DNA of 47,356 nucleotides. It comes from Candidatus Merdivicinus excrementipullorum (GTDB lineage Bacteria; Bacillota; Clostridia; Oscillospirales; Ruminococcaceae). Below, one piece after another: positions 32,193-40,414 of this stretch; the first letter of the stretch is position 1; each line of letters starts with the position of its first letter. The position numbers and the translations under genes are program-made. The stretch lies in NCBI GenBank assembly GCA_018716725.1, contig DVJP01000047.1, positions 1 to 47,356 on the forward strand, read 5' to 3'. The notes under the pieces are model-generated. The model saw nothing but the letters and a program-made list of their open reading frames with translations. It did no database searches and was not told where the DNA came from.

Positions 32193-33346
32193 GAAAGTGG
32201 GCGGCATCTATCCTGTTTGCAGTATTGCTTCCCTTTTTGCTGACCGGCTGCGAGATGATCCGCACTGTCAACCTGCAAAACCGCGCCATCGTCCAGGGGG
32301 TGGGGGTGGATTGGGAGGGCGGCCAGTATGTGGTCACCATGCAGATCTTCAGCCCTGAGGGCAGCGGCGGGCAGACGATTGTAGACCCTTCCAAGGAAAA
32401 TGCCCAGATTATTACCTGTAAAGGAGCATCCATTGCCAAGGCAGTGGAGAACTCCGCTTTAACCCAGGGGAAGGATTTCTACCTGGGCCACAACCGCATT
32501 TTAGTCCTGGGAGAAGAGGCGGCGAAACAGCCGTTGTGGGGGCTGTTTTCCTATTTTGTCAACAGTTTGGATTCCCGGCCGGACGTAAGTCTTTTGGTTA
32601 CCGACGGCAAAGCTGCCGATATCCTGAATGTCGGGATCAAGCAGTCTATCCTGCCGGCCATGAGCATTGAGAACACCGTCCGAAACGCCCAGGAAAGCGG
32701 CCTTTCTGAGGAAGTGTACTTGATTGACGCAATGGAGGGGCTGGCCCAGCCCCACCGTTCCATCCTGATCCCGTATATCGAGTTAGTGGAGGAAGGAGGG
32801 GAGGAGGAATCCCTCCGTTCTGTTCAGATGAAGGGGATGGGCGTCTTTTCCAGCAGCGGATTTTTGGGGAAGGTTGAAGAGAAGGACTTAAAGGGGCTGC
32901 TTTTTCTCCGGGATACCATCAAGAATACGGTGTACACCCTAGACAACCAGGAATACCAGCGGGCGGCTGTCCAGCTTTATCAGAGAAAAACCGTCATTAC
33001 GCCGGAAATCACCGGGGACCAGGTGCGTTTTACCGCCACCATCTACACCCGCTGGACCCTGATGGAAAAAAATATGCGTCCTGGCGCGGATTTCACGGAG
33101 GAGTCCCTGCGGCGGCTGGAAACGCAGCTGGAGGAACAGATCGCCAAAGAGTGCCTGGGAGCTTTTGAAACCACGGTGAAAGGGTACGTCAGCGATGCAT
33201 TTTATCTGGGGGACTTAGTCTGGCGGGAACAGCCGGAATTGTGGGAGAAGCTGCGGGAGGACTGGCCCCAGGGGCTTTTGAACTCGGGGCTTGACTGCCG
33301 GGTGGACGTCCGCATCGACCGCACAGGGCTGGAGAGCGTCGAATAG
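32189..33346 (+). CDS. Spore germination receptor subunit C (Ger(x)C lipoprotein)
   Basis: A 385-residue lipoprotein of the GerA-type receptor. The signal peptide ends with lipobox LTGC at residues about 20-23 and is followed by the family start EMIRTVNLQNRAIVQGVGVD. The C-terminal domain of three layers is complete. The ATG at 32189 overlaps the GerB stop (ATGA) and has AGGAAGGGGGAG before it. Lipidation anchors it on the outer face of the spore inner membrane. Confidence 0.94.
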   Translation: MRKWAASILFAVLLPFLLTGCEMIRTVNLQNRAIVQGVGVDWEGGQYVVTMQIFSPEGSGGQTIVDPSKENAQIITCKGASIAKAVENSALTQGKDFYLGHNRILVLGEEAAKQPLWGLFSYFVNSLDSRPDVSLLVTDGKAADILNVGIKQSILPAMSIENTVRNAQESGLSEEVYLIDAMEGLAQPHRSILIPYIELVEEGGEEESLRSVQMKGMGVFSSSGFLGKVEEKDLKGLLFLRDTIKNTVYTLDNQEYQRAAVQLYQRKTVITPEITGDQVRFTATIYTRWTLMEKNMRPGADFTEESLRRLETQLEEQIAKECLGAFETTVKGYVSDAFYLGDLVWREQPELWEKLREDWPQGLLNSGLDCRVDVRIDRTGLESVE

Positions 33347-33764
33347 AAGTCAAATGGTTACAAAATGGTGTCGGTTTGATGGAAAATTCCTCCAAATCCC
33401 GGCTTTTGTTTGGAAAAGCCGGGAAAATGGAGGCAAATGTACAGTTTTTCGCTGCATAGAAAAAATATGAACGCGCGCGCCTTTCCGGCTCTTTCATGAC
33501 AGTAAAAATTGAAAACAGCAAGTCAATGAATTTTAGGGTAATTCGACAGTATCATAGAGTATTCTTTTTATAATATGTCTATGATGCATGCCGCAAAATC
33601 CTTTTTTTCTAAAAGCAACGATTTGGCGAATCTTCCAAAAGATAACCCAAAAACTCCAGGCGCAAAGGAAATATAACATTCCTAATATGGGGAAGAAGGG
33701 GGATTTTGCAAAATATTTGACAGCATTATCCGCAATTTGCACAAAATACCCGCGAATTTTATCC
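33347..33764. other. Long AT-rich intergenic region
   Basis: This region and the following leader make 581 nt without a supported gene. It holds a perfect 10-bp hairpin (CCCGGCTTTT/AAAAGCCGGG, 33398-33423), a likely end for the ger transcript although it lacks a T run. There is also a 7-bp inverted repeat TCATAGA/TCTATGA (33552-33584) enclosing TATAAT. The base composition is clearly more AT-rich than either flank. A leftward open frame at 33533-33874 has no ribosome-binding site and no recognisable features. Confidence 0.5.
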
Positions 33765-33793
33765 TTGACAAACTCCACCTTGATGAATACAAT
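33765..33793 (+). promoter_or_regulatory. Consensus sigma-A promoter of the G5/3D gene
   Basis: TTGACA (33765-33770), a 17-bp spacer and TACAAT (33788-33793). The predicted transcript has a leader of about 125 nt with a 7-bp inverted repeat (CAATGAT 33810-33816, ATCATTG 33830-33836) and GC-rich hairpins between 33845 and 33905. The leader does not match the ydaO c-di-AMP riboswitch as I know it. Confidence 0.75.
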
Positions 33794-33927
33794 GGAAACA
33801 AATCGGTAACAATGATTACAGCAATCGTTATCATTGGGAAAACGGCCGGCGCGGATGGCAAGCGTCCGCCGCACTCCGGTTTCTCCCGGGGATCTCCGCG
33901 GGAAATAAAATTGTGAAGGAGCAGTTT

Positions 33928-34950
33928 ATGAAATCCAAATGGATCAAACTGGTAACTGTCACTTTGACCGCCATTTTAGCAGCCCCCGTCTTAATGGGCG
34001 CGGTGACATTCCACAACATTGTGCGGATCTACGACAACAGCGAGGATTACGAAATGGTCCTGACGCAGCTTGACGACCCGCAGGAAATTTTGGAAGAAGC
34101 TGGGATCGCCCTGGGGGAATCCGACATTTTTGAGTTTACGCAGACCAGTGACAGGACCTACAAACTGGAAATTGAGCGCGCATTTGACGTATCCTTTATG
34201 AACGGCGGCGTCCAGCAGACTGTGGCTATGCTGGAAGGCCAGACTGTGGCCCAGCTTTTGGAAAAAGCCGGCGCAGTCGTGGGGGAGGAAGATGTCCTGA
34301 CTCCGGCCCCGGAAACTGTCGTCACCCCGGAAACCAAGGTTCAGCTTCAGAAGGTGACCTATGAAACCCAGACGGTTTCGGAGGTTATCCCTTATGAAAC
34401 CATTGAACAGCATACCCCTCTTCTGAAAAACGGCCGGACCCGCCAGATGTCTGCGGGCAGCGACGGTGCAAAGACCACCACTACCGTGAAAAAATACGTT
34501 GACGGCGTGTATCAGGAGACTGTTTCCCAAGAGGTTACAGTGACCAAAGAGCCGGTCAGCGAGGTAGTGCTGTACGGCGACAGCTCCGCCACCGTGACTA
34601 CCCTGGAAACCCCCGCTGATTTGCAGCTGGACGCCAACGGCAACCCGGTGAATTATGTGAAGAAGATTACCGGCAAGGGCACGGCTTACAGCGCCCGGGA
34701 CGGAGCCAAAACCGCCAGCGGACGGTACGCCATTCCCGGCCATGTGGCGGTGAACCCCAACGTCATCCCTTACGGCAGCAAGCTGTATATCAAGTCCTCT
34801 GACGGCAGCTTCGTCTATGGCTACGCTGTAGCTGCGGATACCGGCATCGCCCTGATGGACGGCCGGGTCACCGTGGACCTGTTCTTTGACACCTACCTGG
34901 AAAGCTGCCTCTTCGGCGCAAAAACCATGGACATTTACGTTTTAGAGTAA
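33928..34950 (+). CDS. G5 and 3D domain-containing cell-wall protein (YabE-like)
   Basis: A 340-residue exported protein, probably a peptidoglycan-active enzyme or lytic factor. A signal anchor (WIKLVTVTLTAILAAPVLMG) is followed by a DUF348-like ubiquitin fold, a G5 domain (about residues 145-225, YETQTVSEVIPYETIEQHTP) and a C-terminal 3D domain (GKGTAYSARDGAKTASGRYA; AADTG; VDLFFD) with the conserved Asp residues of MltA-like lytic enzymes. The ATG at 33928 has GAAGGAG 6 nt upstream; a GTG 15 nt earlier is in the ribosome-binding site. It resembles YabE/YuiC-type resuscitation and spore-cortex-related proteins. Confidence 0.9.
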   Translation: MKSKWIKLVTVTLTAILAAPVLMGAVTFHNIVRIYDNSEDYEMVLTQLDDPQEILEEAGIALGESDIFEFTQTSDRTYKLEIERAFDVSFMNGGVQQTVAMLEGQTVAQLLEKAGAVVGEEDVLTPAPETVVTPETKVQLQKVTYETQTVSEVIPYETIEQHTPLLKNGRTRQMSAGSDGAKTTTTVKKYVDGVYQETVSQEVTVTKEPVSEVVLYGDSSATVTTLETPADLQLDANGNPVNYVKKITGKGTAYSARDGAKTASGRYAIPGHVAVNPNVIPYGSKLYIKSSDGSFVYGYAVAADTGIALMDGRVTVDLFFDTYLESCLFGAKTMDIYVLE

Positions 34951-34955
34951 AATGA

Positions 34956-34985
34956 AACCGCCCTGTCAGAAATGGCAGGGCGGTT
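34956..34985 (+). terminator. Hairpin after the G5/3D gene
   Basis: A perfect 10-bp stem AACCGCCCTG/CAGGGCGGTT starts 5 nt after the stop codon. There is only a poor T tract, so termination is likely but weaker than for the other hairpins. Confidence 0.65.
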
Positions 34986-34995
34986 CAGTCTGTTA

Positions 34996-35249
34996 AAAAA
35001 GCGTTTCGCCAACGACAGCGCCCTGGTTTTTGACACCTTCGACAAGGCTGTGGCTGCCAATCCGGCTGCTCACCCTCTCAATATACAAACCGGGCGTTCC
35101 ATACAAGGCTGAGACAAGCAGGTATAACCCAGAGTATGTCCCGTGTGGGCAAGTGCATTGACAATGGGCCAATGAAGGGATTCTGGAGCATCTTGAGATG
35201 CAATTGCTGCCGTCCAGAACCTGCGGTTGCCACAGCAAACCTTTGTTGA
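34996..35249 (+). pseudogene. IS3-family (IS150-like) transposase remnant
   Basis: A decayed C-terminal piece of the DDE integrase core. In one frame, ALVFDTFDKAVAANPAAHPL (34996-35079) matches the stretch just before the HSDRG motif. The next frame, from 35079, gives QYTNRAFHTRLRQAGITQSM and then SRVGKCIDNGPMKGFWSIL, the signature around the catalytic Glu. About 7 codons that should hold the HSDRG motif are deleted at the frame change. No 5' half, terminal repeats or target duplication are seen. A 21-nt palindrome (35268-35288) follows the stop. Confidence 0.82.
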
Positions 35250-35267
35250 CCTATAATGTAAGTGTAG

Positions 35268-35288
35268 TCAGAAAAAAATTTTTTCTGA
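35268..35288. repeat. Perfect AT palindrome next to the IS remnant
   Basis: Two 10-nt arms (TCAGAAAAAA and TTTTTTCTGA) meet around one central A. With a T run it could be a terminator, or a relic of the IS end. It lies in the 200-nt gap between the transposase remnant and the aldo/keto reductase remnant. Confidence 0.5.
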
Positions 35289-35345
35289 TGCTTCGCTTGC
35301 ATTTTTTGCTTTTCGGAGAAGTTCCGAAAGCAGGAGGTAATCCCC

Positions 35346-35960
<615 letters not shown>

Positions 35961-36023
35961 AAATTTCCCGCCGCAGGCGGTGGGATGGAACGCAGACACA
36001 GTTTTAATAGGAGGAAATTCACA

Positions 36024-37121
36024 ATGGAATATCGCAAACTGCCGCACGGAGAGGAACAGATCAGCATACTCGGCTTTGGCGCCAGTTCGATTGGCGCGGC
36101 CGGTGAAAAGGAAATCGAAGCGGCCATGACAATGGCGTTGGAAAACGGCATCAATTATTTTGATATGGCCTCTGCCGACGCCGCGCCGTTTCCTGCTTTC
36201 GGCCGGGCATTGGCCGGACAGCGGAAAAACGTCTATTTTCAGATCCATTTCGGCGCCAATTATCAGGGCGGGAAATATGGCTGGACAACTAACCTGGATA
36301 CCATCAAGCGTTCTGTTGATTGGCAGCTGAAGTCATTGAAAACTGATTATATTGATTTTGGTTTCCTTCATTGCATTGACGAAGAAAGCGATTTGCAGCA
36401 TGCGCTGAAGGGCGGGACCCTGGATTACATTTTACAGTTAAAAAAAGAGGGGATTGTCCGGCATATCGGTCTTTCCTCCCATACCCCCAGCGTCGTGCAT
36501 ATGGCGCTGGATGCCGGGATTCTGGATATGCTGATGTTCAGCATCAATCCGGCCTATGATTATGAGCAGGAAGCCGAATATGCCATCGGCAGCGTGGGCG
36601 AGCGTCAAAGCCTTTACCGACGGTGCGAGGCGGAAGGCGTGGGGATCTCGGTGATGAAAGTCTTCTCCGGGGGCCAGCTGCTCAACGCCAAGACTTCCCC
36701 CCTCGGCAAGGCGCTGACGGAATACCAGTGCATCCAATATGCGCTGGATAAGCCGGGGGTGCTGACTGTGCTCCCCGGCGTGCGGGACTGCGGGGATTTA
36801 AAACGCATCCTGGGCTTCCTCGCCGCATCGCCGAAAGAAAAGGATTATTCCATCCTCGGAACCCTTGCGCCCCAGGCGGCGGAGGGCGTCTGCGTGTACT
36901 GCAACCACTGCCAGCCCTGCCCCGCCGGGTTGGACGTGGGGTTGATTAACAAGTATTACGACCTGGCGCTGGCCGAGGATGAGCTGGCCAAAAGCCATTA
37001 TGCCAGCCTGGAGAAAAAAGCGGGGGATTGTATCCGCTGCGGGCACTGTGATTCCCGCTGCCCGTTCCATGTGGGACAGGTGGAACGGATGCAGGAAATC
37101 CGCACTTATTTCGGCGAATAA
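36024..37121 (+). CDS. Aldo/keto reductase family protein with C-terminal 4Fe-4S clusters
   Basis: A 365-residue protein: an aldo/keto reductase TIM barrel (residues 1-285) followed by two ferredoxin-like Cys clusters (CVYCNHCQPCP from residue 290 and CIRCGHCDSRCP from 336). The barrel keeps the typical NYFDMASAD region and DYIDFGFLHCID, where the His lies, but the catalytic Tyr that normally follows FD-x(4) is absent (FDMASADAAPFP). It may therefore have a changed reaction or use the clusters as electron route. Start ATG 36024 with AGGAGG 8 nt upstream. The gene looks intact among broken neighbours. Confidence 0.88.
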   Translation: MEYRKLPHGEEQISILGFGASSIGAAGEKEIEAAMTMALENGINYFDMASADAAPFPAFGRALAGQRKNVYFQIHFGANYQGGKYGWTTNLDTIKRSVDWQLKSLKTDYIDFGFLHCIDEESDLQHALKGGTLDYILQLKKEGIVRHIGLSSHTPSVVHMALDAGILDMLMFSINPAYDYEQEAEYAIGSVGERQSLYRRCEAEGVGISVMKVFSGGQLLNAKTSPLGKALTEYQCIQYALDKPGVLTVLPGVRDCGDLKRILGFLAASPKEKDYSILGTLAPQAAEGVCVYCNHCQPCPAGLDVGLINKYYDLALAEDELAKSHYASLEKKAGDCIRCGHCDSRCPFHVGQVERMQEIRTYFGE

Positions 37122-37230
37122 TCAGGTGCCTAAAGCGGAAACAGTGCTCCCCAAAATATGGAAAAGGCCTGTTTTTCGAAAGCATAAAAACCGCGTCTTT
37201 TCAAAAAAGTAACGGAATACTGTACTTTCT

Positions 37231-37264
37231 CGCCCGAACTACCCTTCGCTGTTCGGGCGTTTTT
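37231..37264 (+). terminator. Rho-independent terminator
   Basis: CGCCCGAAC/GTTCGGGCG forms a 9-bp stem with an 11-nt loop, followed by TTTTT. It ends the aldo/keto reductase-4Fe-4S transcript. Confidence 0.88.
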
Positions 37265-37307
37265 CTATGTTATACATCATGCCAAAAATGCATTTTTCAA
37301 TATTTGG

Positions 37308-37345
37308 AATAGGTATTAGACATTGAATTAAATTGTGCTTATAAT
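37308..37345 (+). promoter_or_regulatory. Promoter 1 of a shared-motif regulon
   Basis: The -35 TAGACA (37317-37322) and -10 TATAAT (37340-37345) are 17 bp apart. The element ATAGGTATT overlaps the -35. Nearly the same arrangement occurs at 39158 and 40415, in front of two other genes of this region. Confidence 0.7.
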
Positions 37346-37406
37346 AGAATCAAAGAACAGCGAAATTTGATTGTCAGAAAAGATCATAAGGAAAGAAGGA
37401 AATTGC

Positions 37407-38168
37407 ATGAAAAGATTAACTGCGTTTCTCCTGGCATGTGCTTTGACCCTTTCCCTTTCGTCCTGCGGAGACTCCGGCCAAGACACGCCCAATAATCCTT
37501 CCTCCCAGACGGAAGAAGCGGTTTCTTCTCAGCTGCCGGAGGAGAGTGAAACGCCGTCCTCCGAACCGGAAGAAAGCGGCGCGCCGTCTTCTGAGGCGTC
37601 AGAGGAGCCGGAGGCGAACCAGGCAGAGGAAAGCAATATCCTTGTGGCCTACTTTTCCTGGGCGGATAACGCAGTCCTTGCGGAAGATGTGGATGCCGTT
37701 GCGTCCCCCAGCGTCATCGCGCCGGGGAATGTGCAGCAGTTGGCAGGATGGGTGCAGGAGGAAACGGGAGCGGATCTGTTCTCTATCCGTGTGACGGAGC
37801 CTTACCCCAGCGACTGGGACGACTGCCTGGACCGGGCCAACCAGGAGCGGGGCGACAATGCCCGGCCGGAGCTTGTGGAAAACCTGGAGGACATTTCCCA
37901 ATACGATACCATCTTCCTGGGCTACCCCAACTGGTGGTACGGCGTACCCATGGCGCTGCTCACTTTCTTGGAGAGCAGCGACTTTTCCGGCAAGCAGGTG
38001 TATCTTTTCTGCTCTCACGGCACCGGCGGACTTGCCAACAGTGTGGAAATCATCACAGAAGCCATCCCGGACGCGGTGATTTCCGACGATATTTTTGACT
38101 GCTACGAGGAAGACGCCCCTTCCTCCCAGGAAGGAATTCAAAGCTGGGTCGAGGGCCTTGGCTTTTAG
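37407..38168 (+). CDS. Flavodoxin-domain lipoprotein
   Basis: A 253-residue exported protein. The signal peptide ends in lipobox LSSC (residues about 17-20), then a Ser/Glu/Pro-rich linker (about 20-80) and a flavodoxin_4-like domain (about 83-253). Its beta1-loop is unusual: AYFSWADN followed by an insertion of about 20 residues before GNVQQLAGW, where flavodoxins have the phosphate-binding T/S-x-T-G-x-T. TIFLGYPNWWYGVPMALLTF is the conserved middle segment, with the Trp-rich FMN loop. A flavodoxin outside the membrane is uncommon. The ATG at 37407 has GAAAGAAGGA 5 nt upstream. Confidence 0.88.
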   Translation: MKRLTAFLLACALTLSLSSCGDSGQDTPNNPSSQTEEAVSSQLPEESETPSSEPEESGAPSSEASEEPEANQAEESNILVAYFSWADNAVLAEDVDAVASPSVIAPGNVQQLAGWVQEETGADLFSIRVTEPYPSDWDDCLDRANQERGDNARPELVENLEDISQYDTIFLGYPNWWYGVPMALLTFLESSDFSGKQVYLFCSHGTGGLANSVEIITEAIPDAVISDDIFDCYEEDAPSSQEGIQSWVEGLGF

Positions 38169-38188
38169 GAACGGAAAGGAGAATTTTT

Positions 38189-38620
38189 ATGGTACTCAAC
38201 GAAACTTATGCATTATCCAACGGCGTGCAGATTCCCAAGCTGGGGCTGGGCACCTGGTTTATCGACGATGACAAGGCCGCCCAGGCTGTACGGGATGCTG
38301 TTGCAATGGGCTACCGCCATATGGATACCGCCCAGGCTTATGCCAATGAGCGCGGCGTATGCGAAGGCGTCCGCACCTGCGGCATTGCCCGTGAGGAGCT
38401 GTTTGTCACCACCAAGCTGGCGGCGGAAATCAAATCCTTCGAGGAAGCGGTGAAGGCCATTGACACCTCCCTCCGGACCATGGGGCTTGATTACATTGAC
38501 ATGATGATTATCCACTTATTTCCAACATTAGGCAAGGATGGGAAAACGAAATTTATGACGAAAACGCCGCTGATTTTTCAGCGGCGTTTGGCGTTTGAAG
38601 GAATTCTTATATTGCGTTAA
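38189..38620 (+). pseudogene. C-terminally truncated aldo/keto reductase
   Basis: The first 109 residues match AKR5-type aldo/keto reductases (GVQIPKLGLGTWFIDDDKAA; YRHMDTAQAYANE with catalytic Asp and Tyr; LFVTTKLAAE with the Lys; DYIDMMIIH with the His). After that His the sequence changes abruptly to LFPTLGKDGKTKFMTKT and the frame runs through a terminator-like hairpin to TAA at 38618. So the C-terminal two thirds, including the NADPH site, are lost and replaced by foreign sequence at about 38515. It follows the flavodoxin gene by 20 nt with GAAAGGAG upstream. Confidence 0.82.
38563..38588. terminator. Terminator-like hairpin inside a truncated reading frame
   Basis: A perfect 11-bp stem AACGCCGCTGA/TCAGCGGCGTT with a 4-nt TTTT loop. 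It lies within the chimeric tail of the truncated reductase, so the tail is probably former intergenic DNA. The T run after the stem is short. Confidence 0.55.
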
Positions 38621-38629
38621 AAAATCAGC

Positions 38630-38762
38630 TTATCCCTCCGCTGCTTTGTTGTCACAGGCGACGGCGTTCAGGCTGCGGGGGTAGCCGATGTAGGGCAGGC
38701 ACTGGGATACCACCCGGATGAGAAAGGCTTTGTCGTTGCCCAGATTCATGTTGCCTTTTGCT
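38630..38762 (-). pseudogene. Carboxymuconolactone decarboxylase family, C-terminal remnant
   Basis: The leftward frame reads NLGNDKAFLIRVVSQCLPYI then GYPRSLNAVACDNKAAE and a stop, which is the end of a CMD/AhpD-like protein. There is no upstream part; it is joined directly to the truncated LysR gene in a different frame. Enzymes of this type commonly accompany aldo/keto reductase-flavodoxin clusters. Confidence 0.7.
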
Positions 38763-38985
38763 TCGCTTCCTGCTGGTTGCGAATGTGATACCGGAGCATC
38801 CCATCCTCTGTAAGGATGATGCGGCGTTTGCTCCGGCGAAAAAGGGAAACCCCCAGTTCCTCTTCCAACTGCATTAGCTGCCTTGATAGTGTGGGCTGGG
38901 TCAGATGCAGCAAATTGGCTGCCTTTGTGATGTTTTCCTCCCGAGCCACCATTAAAAAGTATTTTAAAACACGGATTTCCACCAT
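38746..38985 (-). pseudogene. LysR-family regulator reduced to its DNA-binding domain
   Basis: A 79-residue open frame covering the LysR winged helix-turn-helix (KYFLMVAREENITKAANLLH; LTQPTLSRQLMQLEEELGVS) up to ILTEDGM, where the dimerisation helix should begin. It then leaves the family (LRYHIRNQQEAKQKAT) and stops; the effector domain of about 200 residues is gone. An intact protein would probably have controlled the reductase/flavodoxin genes around it. Whether the short protein still binds DNA is unknown. Confidence 0.82.
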
Positions 38986-39015
38986 GCAGCATCTCTTTCC
39001 TTCTTAGAATAGCAC

Positions 39016-39037
39016 ATGTTGATTCTAAAATCAACAT
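39016..39037. promoter_or_regulatory. Palindromic operator upstream of the LysR remnant
   Basis: ATGTTGATT and AATCAACAT (9-bp perfect arms) surround CTAA. It lies 31 bp upstream of the LysR start codon. A related half-site (ATTCAACAT) occurs at 39152-39160, just before the shared promoter at 39158, consistent with LysR-type control of both. Confidence 0.5.
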
Positions 39038-39157
39038 AGATAAAGTTTTAATATGCTTATTAGGTATTAAATGAAAAAGGGAAATACAGCTTCACTGTTC
39101 CGTTTTGAGACTGAAGAGAATTTTTAAAATGCTCACAATGTATTTTTCGAGATTCAA

Positions 39158-39195
39158 CATAAGTATTAGACATAAAAGAAAAAGGGCGATATACT
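39158..39195 (+). promoter_or_regulatory. Promoter 2 of the shared-motif regulon
   Basis: TAGACA (39167-39172) and TATACT (39190-39195) are 17 bp apart. ATAAGTATT overlaps the -35, as in promoters 1 and 3. Confidence 0.68.
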
Positions 39196-39228
39196 AAATT
39201 TGTAAACCTGTATAAGGAGGAGATCCGA

Positions 39229-39885
39229 TTGAAACCAAAGGCTATCTTAAAAATGATTGTGGATTTGGCGATGACGGTTTTGCTGTTTTGTTTAATGGCG
39301 TATTTGCTGGTGGGAGAAGCTGCGCACGAATGGCTGGGCGTGGCGATGTTCTGTCTTTTTATCCTCCATCATGCGCTGAACTGGAATTGGCACAAAAATT
39401 TGATAAAAGGGCGTTATACGCCGCTGCGTATTTTGCAGACCGGAATCAATGTGCTGATTTTGCTGTCTATGATCGGCTTGATGGTAAGCGGAATCATCAT
39501 GTCTCGGGAAGTGTTCGATTTTCTTCCGATTTCGGGAGGGATGGGGTTTGCCCGCACCTTGCATATGCTGGCGTCCTATTGGGGATTTCTGTTCATGAGC
39601 CTGCATTTGGGCCTTCACTGGAGCATGATGATGGGAATGATGCGCAAGGCTGCCGGTATCAAAAAGCCGGCAGCTATTCGTACCTGGCTGCTGCGCGTTC
39701 TGGTAATCCTGCTGGCTGTCTTCGGAGTCTACGCTTTTATCAAAAATGATATTGCTTCCTATATGCTGCTGCGCACGCACTTTGTTTTCTTCGATATGGA
39801 ACAGCCCCTCGTTCTGTTCTTCCTGGAATATCTGGGGATGATGGCGCTTTGGGCGGCAATCGCTTATTACATTGGAAAACTGTGA
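39229..39885 (+). CDS. DUF4405-like membrane protein, putative haem-b protein
   Basis: A 218-residue integral membrane protein with five hydrophobic segments. The pattern LFILHHALNWNWHKNLIKGR, TLHMLASYWGF and SLHLGLHWSMMMGM gives paired His residues in successive helices, as in DUF4405 and cytochrome-b-like proteins. It would carry electrons across the membrane, a natural partner for lipoprotein flavodoxins. The TTG start is set by AAGGAGG 8 nt upstream. The gene is less GC-rich than the window as a whole and may be foreign. Confidence 0.82.
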   Translation: MKPKAILKMIVDLAMTVLLFCLMAYLLVGEAAHEWLGVAMFCLFILHHALNWNWHKNLIKGRYTPLRILQTGINVLILLSMIGLMVSGIIMSREVFDFLPISGGMGFARTLHMLASYWGFLFMSLHLGLHWSMMMGMMRKAAGIKKPAAIRTWLLRVLVILLAVFGVYAFIKNDIASYMLLRTHFVFFDMEQPLVLFFLEYLGMMALWAAIAYYIGKL

Positions 39886-40221
39886 TGGAAGGCATCAGCA
39901 ATTTTTCCTCCCAGCCGGGTATCTTTACCATATTGCGGCCGGGGATTGTGGTGAAGGAATGCGCGGATGTGCAGGTGGAGCACTGCTTCTTCAATCTGCG
40001 GTATCCTTTCTGGCACGGCCACGGCCTTGCCATCCGGGATTCGGAGATGACTTCAGCTTGTCGGGCGGCATTGTGGTATTCCGACCACATCGAAATCACC
40101 GATACCAAGCTGCACGGCATCTAAAGATGGCAGGCTGTGATATCGTGTCCCCGGAGTTCGGCTGGTCTGTCCGGGGTATCGAAATGGAGGACTGCGACGC
40201 CGAAAGCGAATATTTAATGGA
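39885..40221 (+). pseudogene. DUF3737 family (right-handed beta-helix) remnant
   Basis: Two pieces of a DUF3737 protein in different frames. The first (VEHCFFNLRYPFWHGHGLAI; ACRAALWYSDHIEITDTKLH) ends at TAA 40122-40124. The second (MAGCDIVSPEFGWSVRGIEM; EDCDAESEYLM) begins at about 40124 in another frame. A short deletion between LHGI and MAGCD explains the frame change. The N-terminus is also missing. The ATG at 39885 overlaps the upstream stop (TGATG). Confidence 0.78.
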
Positions 40222-40398
40222 AGCCCCCGCCCCCAGGGGAACACGGCGGCCATGGTGGAGGCGTTCGCAGAAGGCGCGGCGGGAAAAGGGCATAGAGTCA
40301 CAGTGATCCCTGTCTGCCAAAAGAAAATCGCCGGATGCCTTGGCTGCGACTACTGCCGCAGAAAATACGGCGGAAGAGCTTTTCTATGCTCAAAATGA
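40222..40398 (+). pseudogene. NADPH-dependent FMN reductase-like remnant
   Basis: A 58-codon reading continuing directly from the DUF3737 remnant in a third frame: SPRPQGNTAAMVEAFAEGAA and KIAGCLGCDYCRRKYGG, then stop. GNTAAMVEAF is the FMN-phosphate loop and CxGCxxC is typical of iron-sulfur flavoproteins and related reductases. The first strand (before SPR) and the rest of the protein are missing. Confidence 0.75.
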
Positions 40399-40414
40399 AT
40401 AATTTAAAATGAAA

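Noticed and set aside
33533-33874. Leftward 113-codon open frame in the AT-rich intergenic region
   Set aside because: It has no ribosome-binding site, overlaps the promoter and leader of the G5/3D gene, and shows no family pattern.
33794-33927. A ydaO-type c-di-AMP riboswitch before the G5/3D gene
   Set aside because: The expected conserved core segments could not be found; only generic hairpins are present.
34993-35238. Leftward 81-codon open frame
   Set aside because: It is antisense to the IS3 transposase remnant, which explains the sequence.
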